The notes under the pieces were generated by a model, which saw nothing but the letters and a program-made list of their open reading frames with translations, had not been told where the DNA came from and searched no databases. A stretch of DNA of 64,000 bases from Blasia pusilla (taxonomy: Eukaryota; Marchantiophyta; Marchantiopsida; Blasiales), in the NCBI GenBank assembly GCA_050084515.1, contig CM114272.1:50034001-50098000 (forward strand), given 5' to 3'. Below, in pieces: positions 22,830 to 32,150 of this stretch. Made by a program: the position numbers and the translations under genes. The stretch's first letter is position 1; each line of letters begins with the position of its first letter.

Positions 22830-24000
22830 GGGAGGATGGAAGAGTACACGTAGTGCCACATCCTTTGCTGAGAGCACGACTAGTGCAGCATGCCCACGAG
22901 GAGTTGGGTCACTTTGGGGTAAAGCGGATGTACAACTTGCTCCAGATTCAGTATTGGTGGCGAGGCATGCAGACTGACGTTCAGTAGTTTGTTGCCAGGT
23001 GCATGGTGTATGATCAGGTCCGAGCATCATTCAATGCTCCGACTCCACAGTTGCATCCATTACCGATCATGGGCTTAGGGTATAGATGGAGTTTGGATTT
23101 TGCAGGACCTTTGCCTTTGACAGAGCGTCACAGTCGTTATGTGTTGGTGATGGTCGAGCACTTCTCGAAGTGGATCAAGTTGGTTGCATTACCTGATAAA
23201 GTGAGTGAGGGAGTAGCTTATGCCTTCCTTGATAGAGTGTTGAGTCATTATGGCGCACTGGCTGAGGTGTTGACATACCAGGGTACCGAGTTTCGGGGTG
23301 AGTTCCAAGCCTTGTGTGATCAAGCGTTGATCGACCACCGCACGACTTCGCAAGATCATCCCGAGGCGGATGGATTAGCGGAGAGAGTTGTGCACACGGT
23401 GAAGAGGGGTTTACGCAAGTATGGCTTGCAGAGAGGGCACCTAGGAGATTGGGACCTCCAGTTGCCATGGTTGGCGATGGGATTCAGATTCAGCAGGCAG
23501 GCATCCTTAGCGTCTTTTTCACCGTACTTGCTACTTTATGGCCGAGAGCCAGATTTACCTCACTAGCATCTCGACGAATGGCCATTCGTCGAGATGCTAG
23601 TGAGGAGCTGGACCTTGATGATCCAGATATATGGGTGCAAGCATGTTCTCAGAGGGTTGAGTTGTTTCGGAGAGTGATGCCCATGGCGTTCGAGAACTTG
23701 GCGATTGCGCAGCATCGAGATACGTTGAGGTATGCGACTATTCGGGGTGGTGGTTATCGACCAACTATCCGGAGGTATCATCAGGGAGATTATATCTACT
23801 TGCAGCAGACGGCACTGACGACGTTGGATGTGACTGCGGGGCGCACTATCCTGAGAGTGCGTGACATTTTGCCATCCGGCGTTCTCTTGCTGGAGGGACG
23901 CGATGGTATGGTATGGAAGGACCATGTGCGTAATTGTGCACCGTGTCATCTTCCTAACATTGATAGTACGGTGGATCCGAGCTTAGCAGTAGTTCCTGCA
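22830..24000 (+). pseudogene. Element B integrase (broken)
   Basis: The zinc-binding domain has HAHEELGHFG and RCMVYDQ, where element C has RCKVCDR; one zinc cysteine is lost, and a TAG replaces CAG near 22987. In the core the first Asp is intact (WSLDFAGPL, about 23096). The second is Tyr (VLTYQGTEF) and the Glu is kept (GLAERV). A 24-bp inverted duplication at 23558-23605 breaks the frame. The GPY/F-like C-terminal part (RVRDILPSGVLLLEGRDG) follows in another frame. Integrase inserts the cDNA; this copy is inactive on three counts. Confidence 0.9.
23558..23605. repeat. Perfect 48-bp palindrome inside integrase
   Basis: Two 24-bp arms with no spacer meet at 23581/23582 (GACGAATGG then CCATTCGTC). 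Element A has only one arm at this place, so a 24-bp inverted duplication happened in B. Confidence 0.95.
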
Positions 24001-24165
24001 GGCTTGCGTTGTATGTTGTGTGGTTCTGCCAGTGGTGCGGCCACGATACTAGTCTGTGATGGTTGTTCGAGAGGTTGGCATATGGCATGTCTGATGCCAC
24101 CTTTCACCAGGGTTCCTCGGGGACGATGGATGTGTCCATATGTACATAGAGGAGATACTAGGTAG
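24001..24165 (+). other. PHD finger at the integrase C-terminus of element B
   Basis: LRCMLCGSASGAATILVCDG then CSRGWHMAC gives Cys-x2-Cys, Cys-x2-Cys and His-x2-Cys spacing, and RWMCP starts the last pair. The final Cys is lost because one base is missing relative to A (CCATATGTA here, CCCAGATGTA there). PHD fingers commonly read histone H3 tails. In A and D the full C4HC3 set is present, so the finger belongs to the family. Confidence 0.88.
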
Positions 24166-24324
24166 GTTTCGATCCCGACTTTTTCTCTAACATGGATGAC
24201 AAGAAGGCGACTAACGATGGGGCCACATGAGCACCCGGCCTTCTTGCTCTTAGCATCCGAGAGATGTATATCATGGTAGGTAGGGATAGATGGCTATCTA
24301 GAGTTAGAGGAACCTAACCACCAG

Positions 24325-24336
24325 CTAGGGGGGCGA
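24325..24336 (+). promoter_or_regulatory. Polypurine tract of element B
   Basis: CTAGGGGGGCGA lies directly before the inner X repeat. Confidence 0.78.
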
Positions 24337-24463
24337 TTGGAGATATTTTGGTACTTCTTGTCTCTTTGTTTGGATGCCATGAGTTAGCATGGGTTCGTGC
24401 GTGTTTGTGTGTGTGTTCCATGATAGCGATATATGTTGTGTAGCGATGTGTATGCGCACGAAA
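24337..24463 (+). repeat. Element B inner X repeat
   Basis: It starts TTGGAGATATTTTGG and ends GCGCACGAAA. Two bases (GC) follow, then TGTCACG of Y. It matches 24984-25111. Confidence 0.88.
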
Positions 24464-24465
24464 GC

Positions 24466-24983
24466 TGTCACGTCCTTTAGGATAGATCGGTGAGATCTAG
24501 TAGAGCATCTTCAAGAGTAGTGGAGGATAGGCCTAGGATGTCGAGGATGACCTGTTGAGGCCCCGAGAAACCTGAGAGAGCAGGTTTCCCCTTCGTTTTG
24601 GCTCATTTGGAGCCATATTGAGGAACTTACTATTTTAGATAAGTACCATTTTGAGTATATGATCAACTTTATATTTTTGGTAAGTGGCCCTTGACCTCCT
24701 ACATCAGGTCAAGAGCTAAAGAGGTGACTTGGGAGAATAGGTTACCATGGAGATAGCTTCGGAGAGGGGAGGGGTATATATCCCAAGGAGAGAGAGCTTG
24801 AGAGCTCATTCTCTCTTTGTTGAACCTCTTGGCATGAGGCAGCGGAGCTATGGTCCCTTGCCTTGTGAGTGTAACCCAAGCCTCTCATTAGGAGAGTGGG
24901 TTTGGTTCGACATGAGAGAGAGAGTGCACACCTTTGAGAGTTATGGTGTAAGATTGTATATAGAGAGATTGGATCTTACTTTA
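24466..24983 (+). repeat. Element B 3' Y repeat
   Basis: It matches the 5' repeat at 15990-16498, with small indels around the TATA-like stretch. At its end the outer X starts at once, without the CA dinucleotide that follows the 5' copy. Confidence 0.92.
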
Positions 24984-25111
24984 ATTGGAGATATTTTGGT
25001 ACTTCTTGTCTCGTTGTTTGGATGCCATGAGTTAGCATGGGATCGTGCGTGTTTGTGTGTGTGTTCGGTGATAGCGATGTATGTTGTGTAGCGATGTATA
25101 TGCGTACGACA
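24984..25111 (+). repeat. Element B outer X repeat, 3' terminus
   Basis: This is the second copy of X. It ends GCGTACGACA at the TAAT duplication. Confidence 0.9.
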
Positions 25112-25115
25112 TAAT
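25112..25115. repeat. Target-site duplication, right side of element B
   Basis: TAAT matches 15986-15989; satellite sequence resumes at once. Confidence 0.85.
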
Positions 25116-25640
25116 TGCTCAGGTCCAAAAATGACTTAGCAGTTTTGAGCTTTTAGTCACAACTTCATTTTGCTTGGAAATTTGCAAGAGAGCTACATCC
25201 ACATGGGGGATCATGTGTACCAAATTTCAGCTTTAGATAAGATACTTGGACAAGATGAAAAATGAAAAAACCTCATATTCATTGAAAGTTTAATGGCACG
25301 GGTGACTTGGAAATTTTTGAGCTTTTGGTCAGAACTCTATTTTACTTGAAACTTTGCAAGAGAGCTACACGCATCTTGGGGATCATTTATACCAAAGTTT
25401 AGCTCAAGATGAGATAGTTGGACAAGATGAAAAATGAAAAGATCTTCGTTTCTTTAAAGGTTTAAGGGCACGGGTTCAAAAAATAAATTAACAATTTTTG
25501 AACTTTTGTTCACAACGCGATTTTGCTTGAAACTTTGCAAGAGAGCTACATCCACCTTGGGAATCATGTTTACCGAAGTTTATCTCTATATGAGATACTT
25601 GGACAAGATGAAAAATAAAACCTTAAGACCTTCTTTTAAA
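25116..25640. repeat. Satellite array, right part
   Basis: TTGGACAAGATG recurs at about 25246, 25428 and 25599. This is the same unit as at 15355-15985, and decays into AT-rich sequence near 25640. Confidence 0.85.
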
Positions 25641-26410
25641 ATCCATTCTTCATTCTTCTTAAAAAATTCCATTCACTCATTAAATTTTATGTAATACCCT
25701 ACTCACTTAAACAATGGCACCCTTTCAAAAAAATTTAATAATTTTTACTCTTTCTCCATTAAAATTAATTTTTCCTTCTTATCAAATATTAATTCAAGGA
25801 ATAAATTGTAAAAATTTTATATTTTTCTTAATTATCCCACTATTCTTATGGTACACCTAGAATCATCCATTAGCATGTAAATTAATGAAAATACTAAATA
25901 ATCAGTAATGAATACAAATATTCTAGTTCGTCTTTGAAATTATTTTTCCCTACCCATTTAATGTTAATTGAGGTACAAAATTCGATCATGTTGCTATTGT
26001 CTTAGTGTACCATATATTTCTCTTTTTACATATTAAGATCTCCAATTATAATATAGATTTTTTTTGAATTATTTATTCATAATTTTCAAATCATTTATAA
26101 TATTTTAATGATTAAATCATTCCCCTTTTCTACTTTTCACTTTAATATAGGCCCATCGGGAAAATTCTCAAAACAGACTTCTTGGATATTCATTATTTTA
26201 TAAAAGAATTAATCAGATCTCCTTTATAGTCCTTATCAAGTAAAGGTAAAAAATGCTCTAAAATATGCAAACTTTTGTTAATATAATAAATACAATAATT
26301 AAATTTCTATCAAACAAACCTTTCAATCATCGTACCTTCCACCTTACCCAAGGACTTATAACCCTAGAGAAAATTTTGATCCATTTTATGAACTGACTTC
26401 TTTGACAACA
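25641..26410. other. AT-rich sequence, nothing recognised
   Basis: No frame or repeat is seen. Confidence 0.5.
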
Positions 26411-26885
26411 TTCATAACTCCCTCCAAGGTTGCACGGAAACAAACAAGTGCGTCCATGGGACGGACATGTCCGAGCATGACCACGAACATGGAAACCTGG
26501 TCGTGAGCACGGGTTTTTTTGGCACCCAGTTGACCGCGCGGGCGCCAACCACGGGAACCGATGCGGGCTCGGATGAAGGGTGCGGGCCAAAGTCTTGACG
26601 CGGGCTGCGAACGGGCACAATGTGGGCCCGACGTGCGGGCCTTTGAGCCCTCGTGCGGGCTAGGGCGCAGGTCCTAGAGCCCGCGCACGGGCTCGTTCTG
26701 GGCCTTGAAGCCCGCGTACGGACTGAGGCGTGGGTCTCGGATCCCGCACGCAGGCTCGTTGCGGGCTAGGGCGCGGGCTATGTGCAGGCCTTGGCAGGGG
26801 CCCTGGAGCCCGCGTGCAGACTAGGGTCCGGGCCAGACGAGCCTGATGCAGGCTAGGGGATCATGGGCGGGCCCGATGATTTTAG
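26411..26885. repeat. GC-rich degenerate repeat island
   Basis: In otherwise AT-rich surroundings, this stretch repeats GCGCGGGC, TGCGGGCTAGGG and GAGCCCGCG variants many times, most densely from 26520 to 26880. Both orientations of the motif alternate, giving strong hairpin potential. The open frames over it are by-products of base composition. I do not recognise the family. Confidence 0.7.
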
Positions 26886-27305
26886 TGGGATCTTAAATGA
26901 GTTTTTCTAGGGATAGGGTGATTGACGGCTTGAGAGGTTGGAGTAGGGTTGTTATAGTAGAGGAAAGGGTAGTTAGAAATTATAGGAATTGAAGAATTGG
27001 TGATAGTAGTGGTAGAGAGAGGAAGGAGAATGCTAAAATAGATTTGAATAGGGTGGTTGTAATGCAAAATAGGTATGTTGGAAATTTAGAGTAGGTAAAA
27101 AAAGTTACGATAAGTCAAGAAGGAATCTAATTGGAGAATAAAAGCAAGTTTGATATATGAAAATTAGTGGAGATGGTTTAGTAATCAATTATAAGTGGGG
27201 GTAGTTGATTTGGGAAGTTAGAAGGGTTCATTCTCTTCCTTTAATCCTCCCCTATATAAACTTGCTAATTTTTTGTATACCCTCACAATCTCATTCCTCC
27301 CTTCA
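26886..27305. other. Unassigned AT-rich sequence
   Basis: Purine-rich GTAGG/GGTAG text without a frame or a recognised repeat. Confidence 0.45.
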
Positions 27306-27308
27306 TCG

Positions 27309-27383
<75 letters not shown>
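27306..27383. repeat. (CT)n microsatellite
   Basis: An uninterrupted CT run of about 70 bp follows CTCTCC. Frames through it only give Ser-Leu or Arg-Glu runs. Confidence 0.97.
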
Positions 27384-27387
<4 letters not shown>

Positions 27388-27720
27388 GTTTTTTTCTCCA
27401 TAGATAGTTGAACTTGGTAAGTGAGAATATGTTTTGCCACTGGATAACCCTGATAAGTTAAGGTATCTCTGTTATCTAGGCTAGCATATTGATCTTTCTT
27501 GTCCATAGTGAGTGTTCCAAGTTTTGTTATTGGAGCATTCACAAACAATATTTGGTGTAATTTGCATACATTTTACTGGTCGATATATCCTACTATTGAC
27601 AAAGTATATTATTGCGAATTACCCAAATATTGTTGGGTGGGGGGTTAGTGTCTGTCTGTAGTCATGACCAAAGCCAGAGAACTCCAACATGTCGTGAAGG
27701 AACATTGGGAAGAAGTATAG
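27384..27720. other. Spacer between microsatellite and BED ORF
   Basis: No feature is seen. A promoter or 5' UTR for the next ORF is possible but has no visible support. Confidence 0.4.
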
Positions 27721-27999
27721 ATGGAAGGTGGAACATCAAGCAGATGGCAATGTAAGTATTGTTCCTATTTTATGAAAACCTATCATAGCACGCGGATGGT
27801 GGAGCATTTTCCACGAGAGAGACGAAAGACAAAGGATAGGAATCATGATATCCATCATGCCAAATTATGTGTGAAGGTCCCTCAGAGTGTGCAACGAGAT
27901 CTCCGATACAGGGTACTAGTAAAAAATGGACAAAGAAGGGAAGCAAGACCTTCGAGTGAAGTGGAAGAGACGACTCCATTACAAATAGATGGGAAATAG
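27721..27999 (+). CDS. Small ORF with BED-type zinc finger, likely hAT transposase remnant
   Basis: The 92-residue frame starts MEGGTSSRWQCKYC. A Cys-x2-Cys pair near residues 10-13, an aromatic Tyr-Phe stretch, a His near residue 29 and a later LCVKVPQSVQRDL resemble the BED finger at the N-terminus of plant hAT transposases and domesticated relatives. BED fingers bind DNA. No transposase catalytic domain follows; within about 85 bp the sequence passes into a retroelement terminal repeat. It is most likely a truncated hAT fragment. An exon of a host gene cannot be excluded. Confidence 0.45.
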   Translation: MEGGTSSRWQCKYCSYFMKTYHSTRMVEHFPRERRKTKDRNHDIHHAKLCVKVPQSVQRDLRYRVLVKNGQRREARPSSEVEETTPLQIDGK

Positions 28000-28084
28000 T
28001 GTTTATGCTGTGCAAAATTTTGATGGGGTTGCGCACATGCCAGCGAGTGAAAGTCTTGAGGAATGCAAAGGAGTTGTTGGGCCT

Positions 28085-28905
28085 TGTCGTGCGCATACAT
28101 ATCGCTACACAACCCACATCGTTGGTCACATCTACATCCCACACAACACCGATCTTCCCCAACATATGGGTAGATCCACACATAAACAAAATACACTCAC
28201 GCATATACAGTGAGACTCCACGACCAAAATCAAGAGTAGTAAAAATAGCTCACATGGCCTAAAAATTCACTCATAAATCTATATCGGCATATCGAACCAC
28301 ATCCACCCTCTGCTTTGAGGAAATCCAGGCGCTAGCATCCCAACTCCTACACACTCACACATCTCTATTCAAGAGAGGCGCTCCTAAGGCTCAACATGAG
28401 AAAGATGGCTTGGGAAAGCCATCTTCCTCACTCTTATACCCTTGGGAAAAGTAAAAAGTCTCTTCCCCCAAAAATAGCCCAACCAACGATAACCTACATG
28501 CACAAGTTATTGGATGACCGTTGACTCGGTCAACGGATCATCTGACGGACTAAAACCAAAATAGGGAAATCGTGATAAACGATGTTCCCGACGCAATAGA
28601 CCTGTCACCAACCTCATTCAACATCTCGGGATGAAGTTACACCCGAACAGCCCGCTCACTCTCTATGTTGTCGACGCAATAGAACTTTACCTACATCAAA
28701 CTAAGATGTGACAGTTGTCGTGCTCATACACATCGCTATACAACCCATATCGCTGGTCATATGTACACCCCAGACAACACCGATCTTCCCCAACATATGG
28801 GTAGATCCACACATAAACAAAGTACACTCATGCATATACAATAAGATCCCACAACCAGCTTCCTAGCTGGCAGTTGGATCCCCCTAACTCCAGATAGTAA
28901 ACACC
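28085..28905 (-). mobile_element. Element E: X-Y-X 3' end of a second gypsy subfamily
   Basis: The outer X is 28085-28231, Y is 28232-28713 and the inner X is 28716-28857, all read on the minus strand. A degenerate polypurine site and a short 3' tail (CTATCTGGAGTTAGGGGG on the element strand) run to about 28905. The Y repeat matches that of element C, not of A or B. The X-Y junction is GCACGACA, AC, TGTCACATC. No coding sequence of this element remains; a copia fragment abuts it. Confidence 0.8.
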
Positions 28906-28918
28906 TATATACTTGACA

Positions 28919-30130
28919 TGATCTACCATAGGAATATAGAGAATATTTCCAAGAGCACAAAGACTATCTGATGCCATTGGAACGTTACCGGAATGCGTGA
29001 TATGATATTGAGTGTCATCTCCTGTGAGTACTATTGCAGGATCTTTCACTAGCTCCATACTATTGAACCATTTCGCTTGTGAGTTTATGTGATTTAATGC
29101 ATCAGGATCGATGTACCAATCTATTGTCGAGTCTTTCTTGACCATTGCTCCCATATGATGAGTCATGATCAACAGGTGTTCAGTTTGTAAATGTTGTTGT
29201 TCTTCAGATTATCCTTGGTGTTGTTTCTTCACATACTTTTGTTGTGGTAAGCTCATATTCTCATATTTGCCTTCTTCTTGAAGCAAAACTTTGCATAGTG
29301 ACCCTTTATCCCATAATAATTGCAAGATCCAAGGATCCTCTACTAATAACCTCGACCCCAATCGTATCCATCATTACCACCTTTTCATTGTGTTTGATAT
29401 TGATTCATAGTTGATTGAGTGAAGCTATGTTGAGCGCTTCTTCCTCCATATGTTTGATATCCACCACAATCACGAAAGCTTCTACCACGACCCATACCTC
29501 TGTTTGATCCATTACCTACAAATAGTGCACTCTCTTGCAGACTAGACGAGCTACCGATGCCTACTGGGCGCATCTCTTCATTGATTAACAGTGGGACTAA
29601 CTCTTGAAATGTTGGATACTTCTCTCTCATAAAGATAGAGGCCTCAAAGGACTTGTAATCCTTTGGAAGGCCTTAAAGAGTGTACAAAATCATAACATCA
29701 TCTTCTACTATCACTCCAATGTTATTCAACTGATCAACAATATGTTTGATATTCAAAATATGGTCATTGATGTTGTACAATCCTTTCCTGACTTCGTTCA
29801 ATTTTTGTTTCAATTGAAGCTTTCTGGCCTTTGTAAATGTTAGGAACAGCTTTTCTAATGCATCCCAGGCCTCCTTCAGAGTATCAACATCTTAAATGTG
29901 ACATATCATTGACGAACTGATTGTTATTGAAATGTAGTGGATTACTTGCCTTGCGCATTTGTTCCAAGCGCGAACATTCAAGTCTGTTGAGTCACCTTCT
30001 AGCGTGACCTCATCACTTGTAACAAGCTCCATAGTTCTTAACCCATGAGAAATTTTTTCATGCGAAACTTTCAGACATAGTAATTCTGCTTATCTAGCTT
30101 CTCGCTTGTGATTACTATTGAGGAATATTC
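28919..30130 (-). pseudogene. Ty1/copia Gag and protease fragment
   Basis: On the minus strand the Gag part has LEKLFLTFTKARKLQLKQ-like and KHIVDQLNNIGV-like text (about 29690-29880), then the frame at 29630-29385. A zinc knuckle near 29290-29330 reads CNYYGIKGHYAKFC, with its second Cys replaced by Tyr. The protease region (29172-28828) has DWYIDPDALNHI, where copia elements have Asp-Ser-Gly. IVLTGDDTQYHITHSGNVP follows. Stops and frameshifts abound. Integrase and RT do not follow; the fragment abuts element E instead. Confidence 0.82.
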
Positions 30131-30619
30131 CATGACAAACGATTTTACTCACAAAAATATAATTTTGGACTTTTCAATTGAAGCATAGACCACTCATAAA
30201 TAGAAATCGACTTGAAATTGGCCAAAATTGATCAACTGTATGAAAGAACTAGTCAAATTTGGCATGTAGAGAGTAAACTAAACAACTTTTCTTCACTAAG
30301 TGCACTTCCTACATTGAAATTGCTACTGCAGGAGCTCATAATGTCAAAATTGAGCGATTTAGGATGCGTTGGAAAGATTTAGATAAGCTCTACAAGATGT
30401 TTAGAACAAAATTTTTTATATATCTTAATCAATGTGGCCCAGATGGCTAATTTGACAAGGAAAGCCCTTAGAAATACCTCCCAAGTTTTGTCACCGTCAC
30501 AACTCTACCTGAAATCTCCACCTATTGAGCTCTGATAAAATTTCCCTCTCCCAAACTGAATTTTTTCCTTTTCTTGCCTCTCTTCTCTCCTCAAACATCA
30601 AGAAATTCAATTGATGTTC

Positions 30620-30900
30620 TCCTATCGCTCTAATATCATATAGAAAACTGCTAAAGAAGCATAACTAGTGGAAAACGGCTGTGACATTCACACACCATCA
30701 TGGAGAAAAAAAGTTTGCAACGAGAGAATGATTAGAGGTTGGTACACTTCTCAATTATATAGGGTATGTACAAGCAACCTTAACCCTAATCTTAACCATA
30801 GTCTCAAGTTAGACTCAATGTGATTAACTAACTCTAGTTCAGATAATCGCGTTTAACTGACTAACCAAGATTCAGCTTCCCTACTTCGTGTGAGTACCAA
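30620..30900 (-). repeat. Possible copia primer site and 5' terminal repeat remnant
   Basis: On the minus strand, TGATATTAGAGCGATAGG (about 30622-30640) resembles the initiator-Met tRNA primer site TGGTATCAGAGC. It lies upstream of the copia Gag fragment, where the 5' terminal repeat should end. Sequence to about 30900 would then be the repeat, but I have no second copy to define it. Confidence 0.4.
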
Positions 30901-31089
30901 GTGTAGCAATTTGGATATCTGATGAGCTTAACCGTAACTTAGTCTTCAATAAAGAGAAGCAAAGAAGCTTCCTTCCCAAGAATGCAAGAATCAATAAAGG
31001 ACTCACTGTAGAGAATGCAAATGAAGCTCAAGGACTTATCTTCGAATTGGTCACCACTAATCAAGAGGATAAGTGATTCATTCATATCA

Positions 31090-31745
31090 ATACCATTGAC
31101 CATATCATCAAGCATAAATTTTAGTTTATATCATACAAGCGTTTGAAACATGGCCCTAAAGTATGGATGGGTGATGTTTCAACCCATTGTGCTATTTGGA
31201 AAGGAAATATGCAAGTGTCATTGCCTTTGGATGAGCACAATACAATTATGGGTATGTGGAATATTCCAACCTTAATGCACAACCTTGTCTCAATCGGTCA
31301 AGTCAAATCCCCAAAATAGAGAAATTAAATATTTCTTTAATTCAAGAGGATATGAGTTTTTATGAGAAGTTGATAATTTTGATGTTGCATAAGGAGTCAA
31401 ATATAGTTGACTCTATTGGCTTCTTAGCGATATGAGCTCTCAACTACTTGCAACTTGAAGATCTTCAAGCCGTTGGAAAGTTGTTATGAAAGATTAGGAT
31501 ACTTCCATGCTACTGGTCTCAAGTTGTTGAAGAAAGACCAAATGCTTGGAGCATTTCCTGATTTGAGAGGAAACTATCCACTTGTGAAATAGGCTTATAT
31601 TAAGGGGCAAGCACTTGAGACATAAATTCAACAAAAGGGACCTCTTCACGAGCCCCAACGCCTCTCGACCTCGTCCACATTGACCTTAAAAAATATTATA
31701 TCTGGCGTAATAGATTGACGAGTATATGTGGTATGCCTTTGAGGA
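31090..31745 (+). pseudogene. Ty1/copia protease to pre-integrase fragment, + strand
   Basis: Readable in shifting frames are HCAIWKGNMQVSLPLDEHN, GMWNIPTLMHNLVSIGQV and then RLGYFHATGLKLLKKDQML, LRGNYPLV and KGQALE, typical of the GAG-pre-integrase region. The family differs from the minus-strand copia at 28.9-30.1 kb. Stops are numerous. Confidence 0.72.
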
Positions 31746-31857
31746 GATTGAAGTAAAGTCTTGAGGGGTTGTGGATGACTTATTAAGAATTATAGTAATC
31801 TAAGCCTGCACTCAACACTTAGATTACAACTCGATCCAATCCTCAATATTGCATTTA

Positions 31858-32150
31858 GATCCATATTGAGGAACTTACTATTTCATGAACATTATTTGTT
31901 TGAGAAAAATTGACATTCCATTTTACGAAAGTGATCCACTTTCTAATTTAGGAAAGTGATCTCTGATCCAATTTCATAGATTAGGATTGCGAAGGTGATC
32001 TATATGTCCAAGTCATGAAGGAGAGAGCTCATTCTCTTTTTGTTGAACCTTCTTTCAACCTTACCTTGTGAGTAACCCAAGTCTCTCATTGAGAGGGTGG
32101 GTTTGGTTTAGAGAGCAAGAGAGAGATGGAGTGTGTAAGGATTTTGATCC
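31858..32150 (+). repeat. Diverged Y-repeat fragment
   Basis: CATATTGAGGAACTTACTAT, GAGAGCTCATTCTCT, TTGTTGAACCTTC and GTGAGTAACCCAAG-type stretches line up in order with the second half of Y of element B. The copy is old and truncated. Confidence 0.65.

Larger units (their letters stand above)
15990..25111 (+). mobile_element. Element B: Ty3/gypsy-type retrotransposon with DNA methyltransferase and PHD finger
   Basis: This 9,122-bp + strand element has the same order of parts as element A. Gag, protease and methyltransferase lie in one frame interrupted only by stops, which argues for one long polyprotein in the ancestor. A deletion joins the end of methyltransferase motif VI directly to the palm of reverse transcriptase, removing motifs VIII-X and the RT fingers. 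Ends are TGTCACG...ACGACA with TAAT on each side. The two Y copies are nearly identical. The host sequence is a satellite array. Confidence 0.94.

Noticed and set aside
24337-25111. X-Y-X explained as a later second insertion of a solo terminal repeat next to the element
   Set aside because: The same X-NN-Y-X order occurs in A, B, D and E with three unrelated Y types, and the flanking 4-bp duplications of A and B include the outer X. Independent repeats of such an accident are unlikely.
15990-25111. Classification as a DIRS/PAT tyrosine-recombinase element
   Set aside because: The repeats fit, but the pol region has a zinc-binding DDE integrase and both elements show target-site duplications. 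No tyrosine recombinase is visible.
26327-26620. Frames in the GC-rich island
   Set aside because: They follow the repeat composition and show no domain.
27205-27548. Open frames through the CT microsatellite
   Set aside because: They encode only Ser-Leu or Arg-Glu runs.
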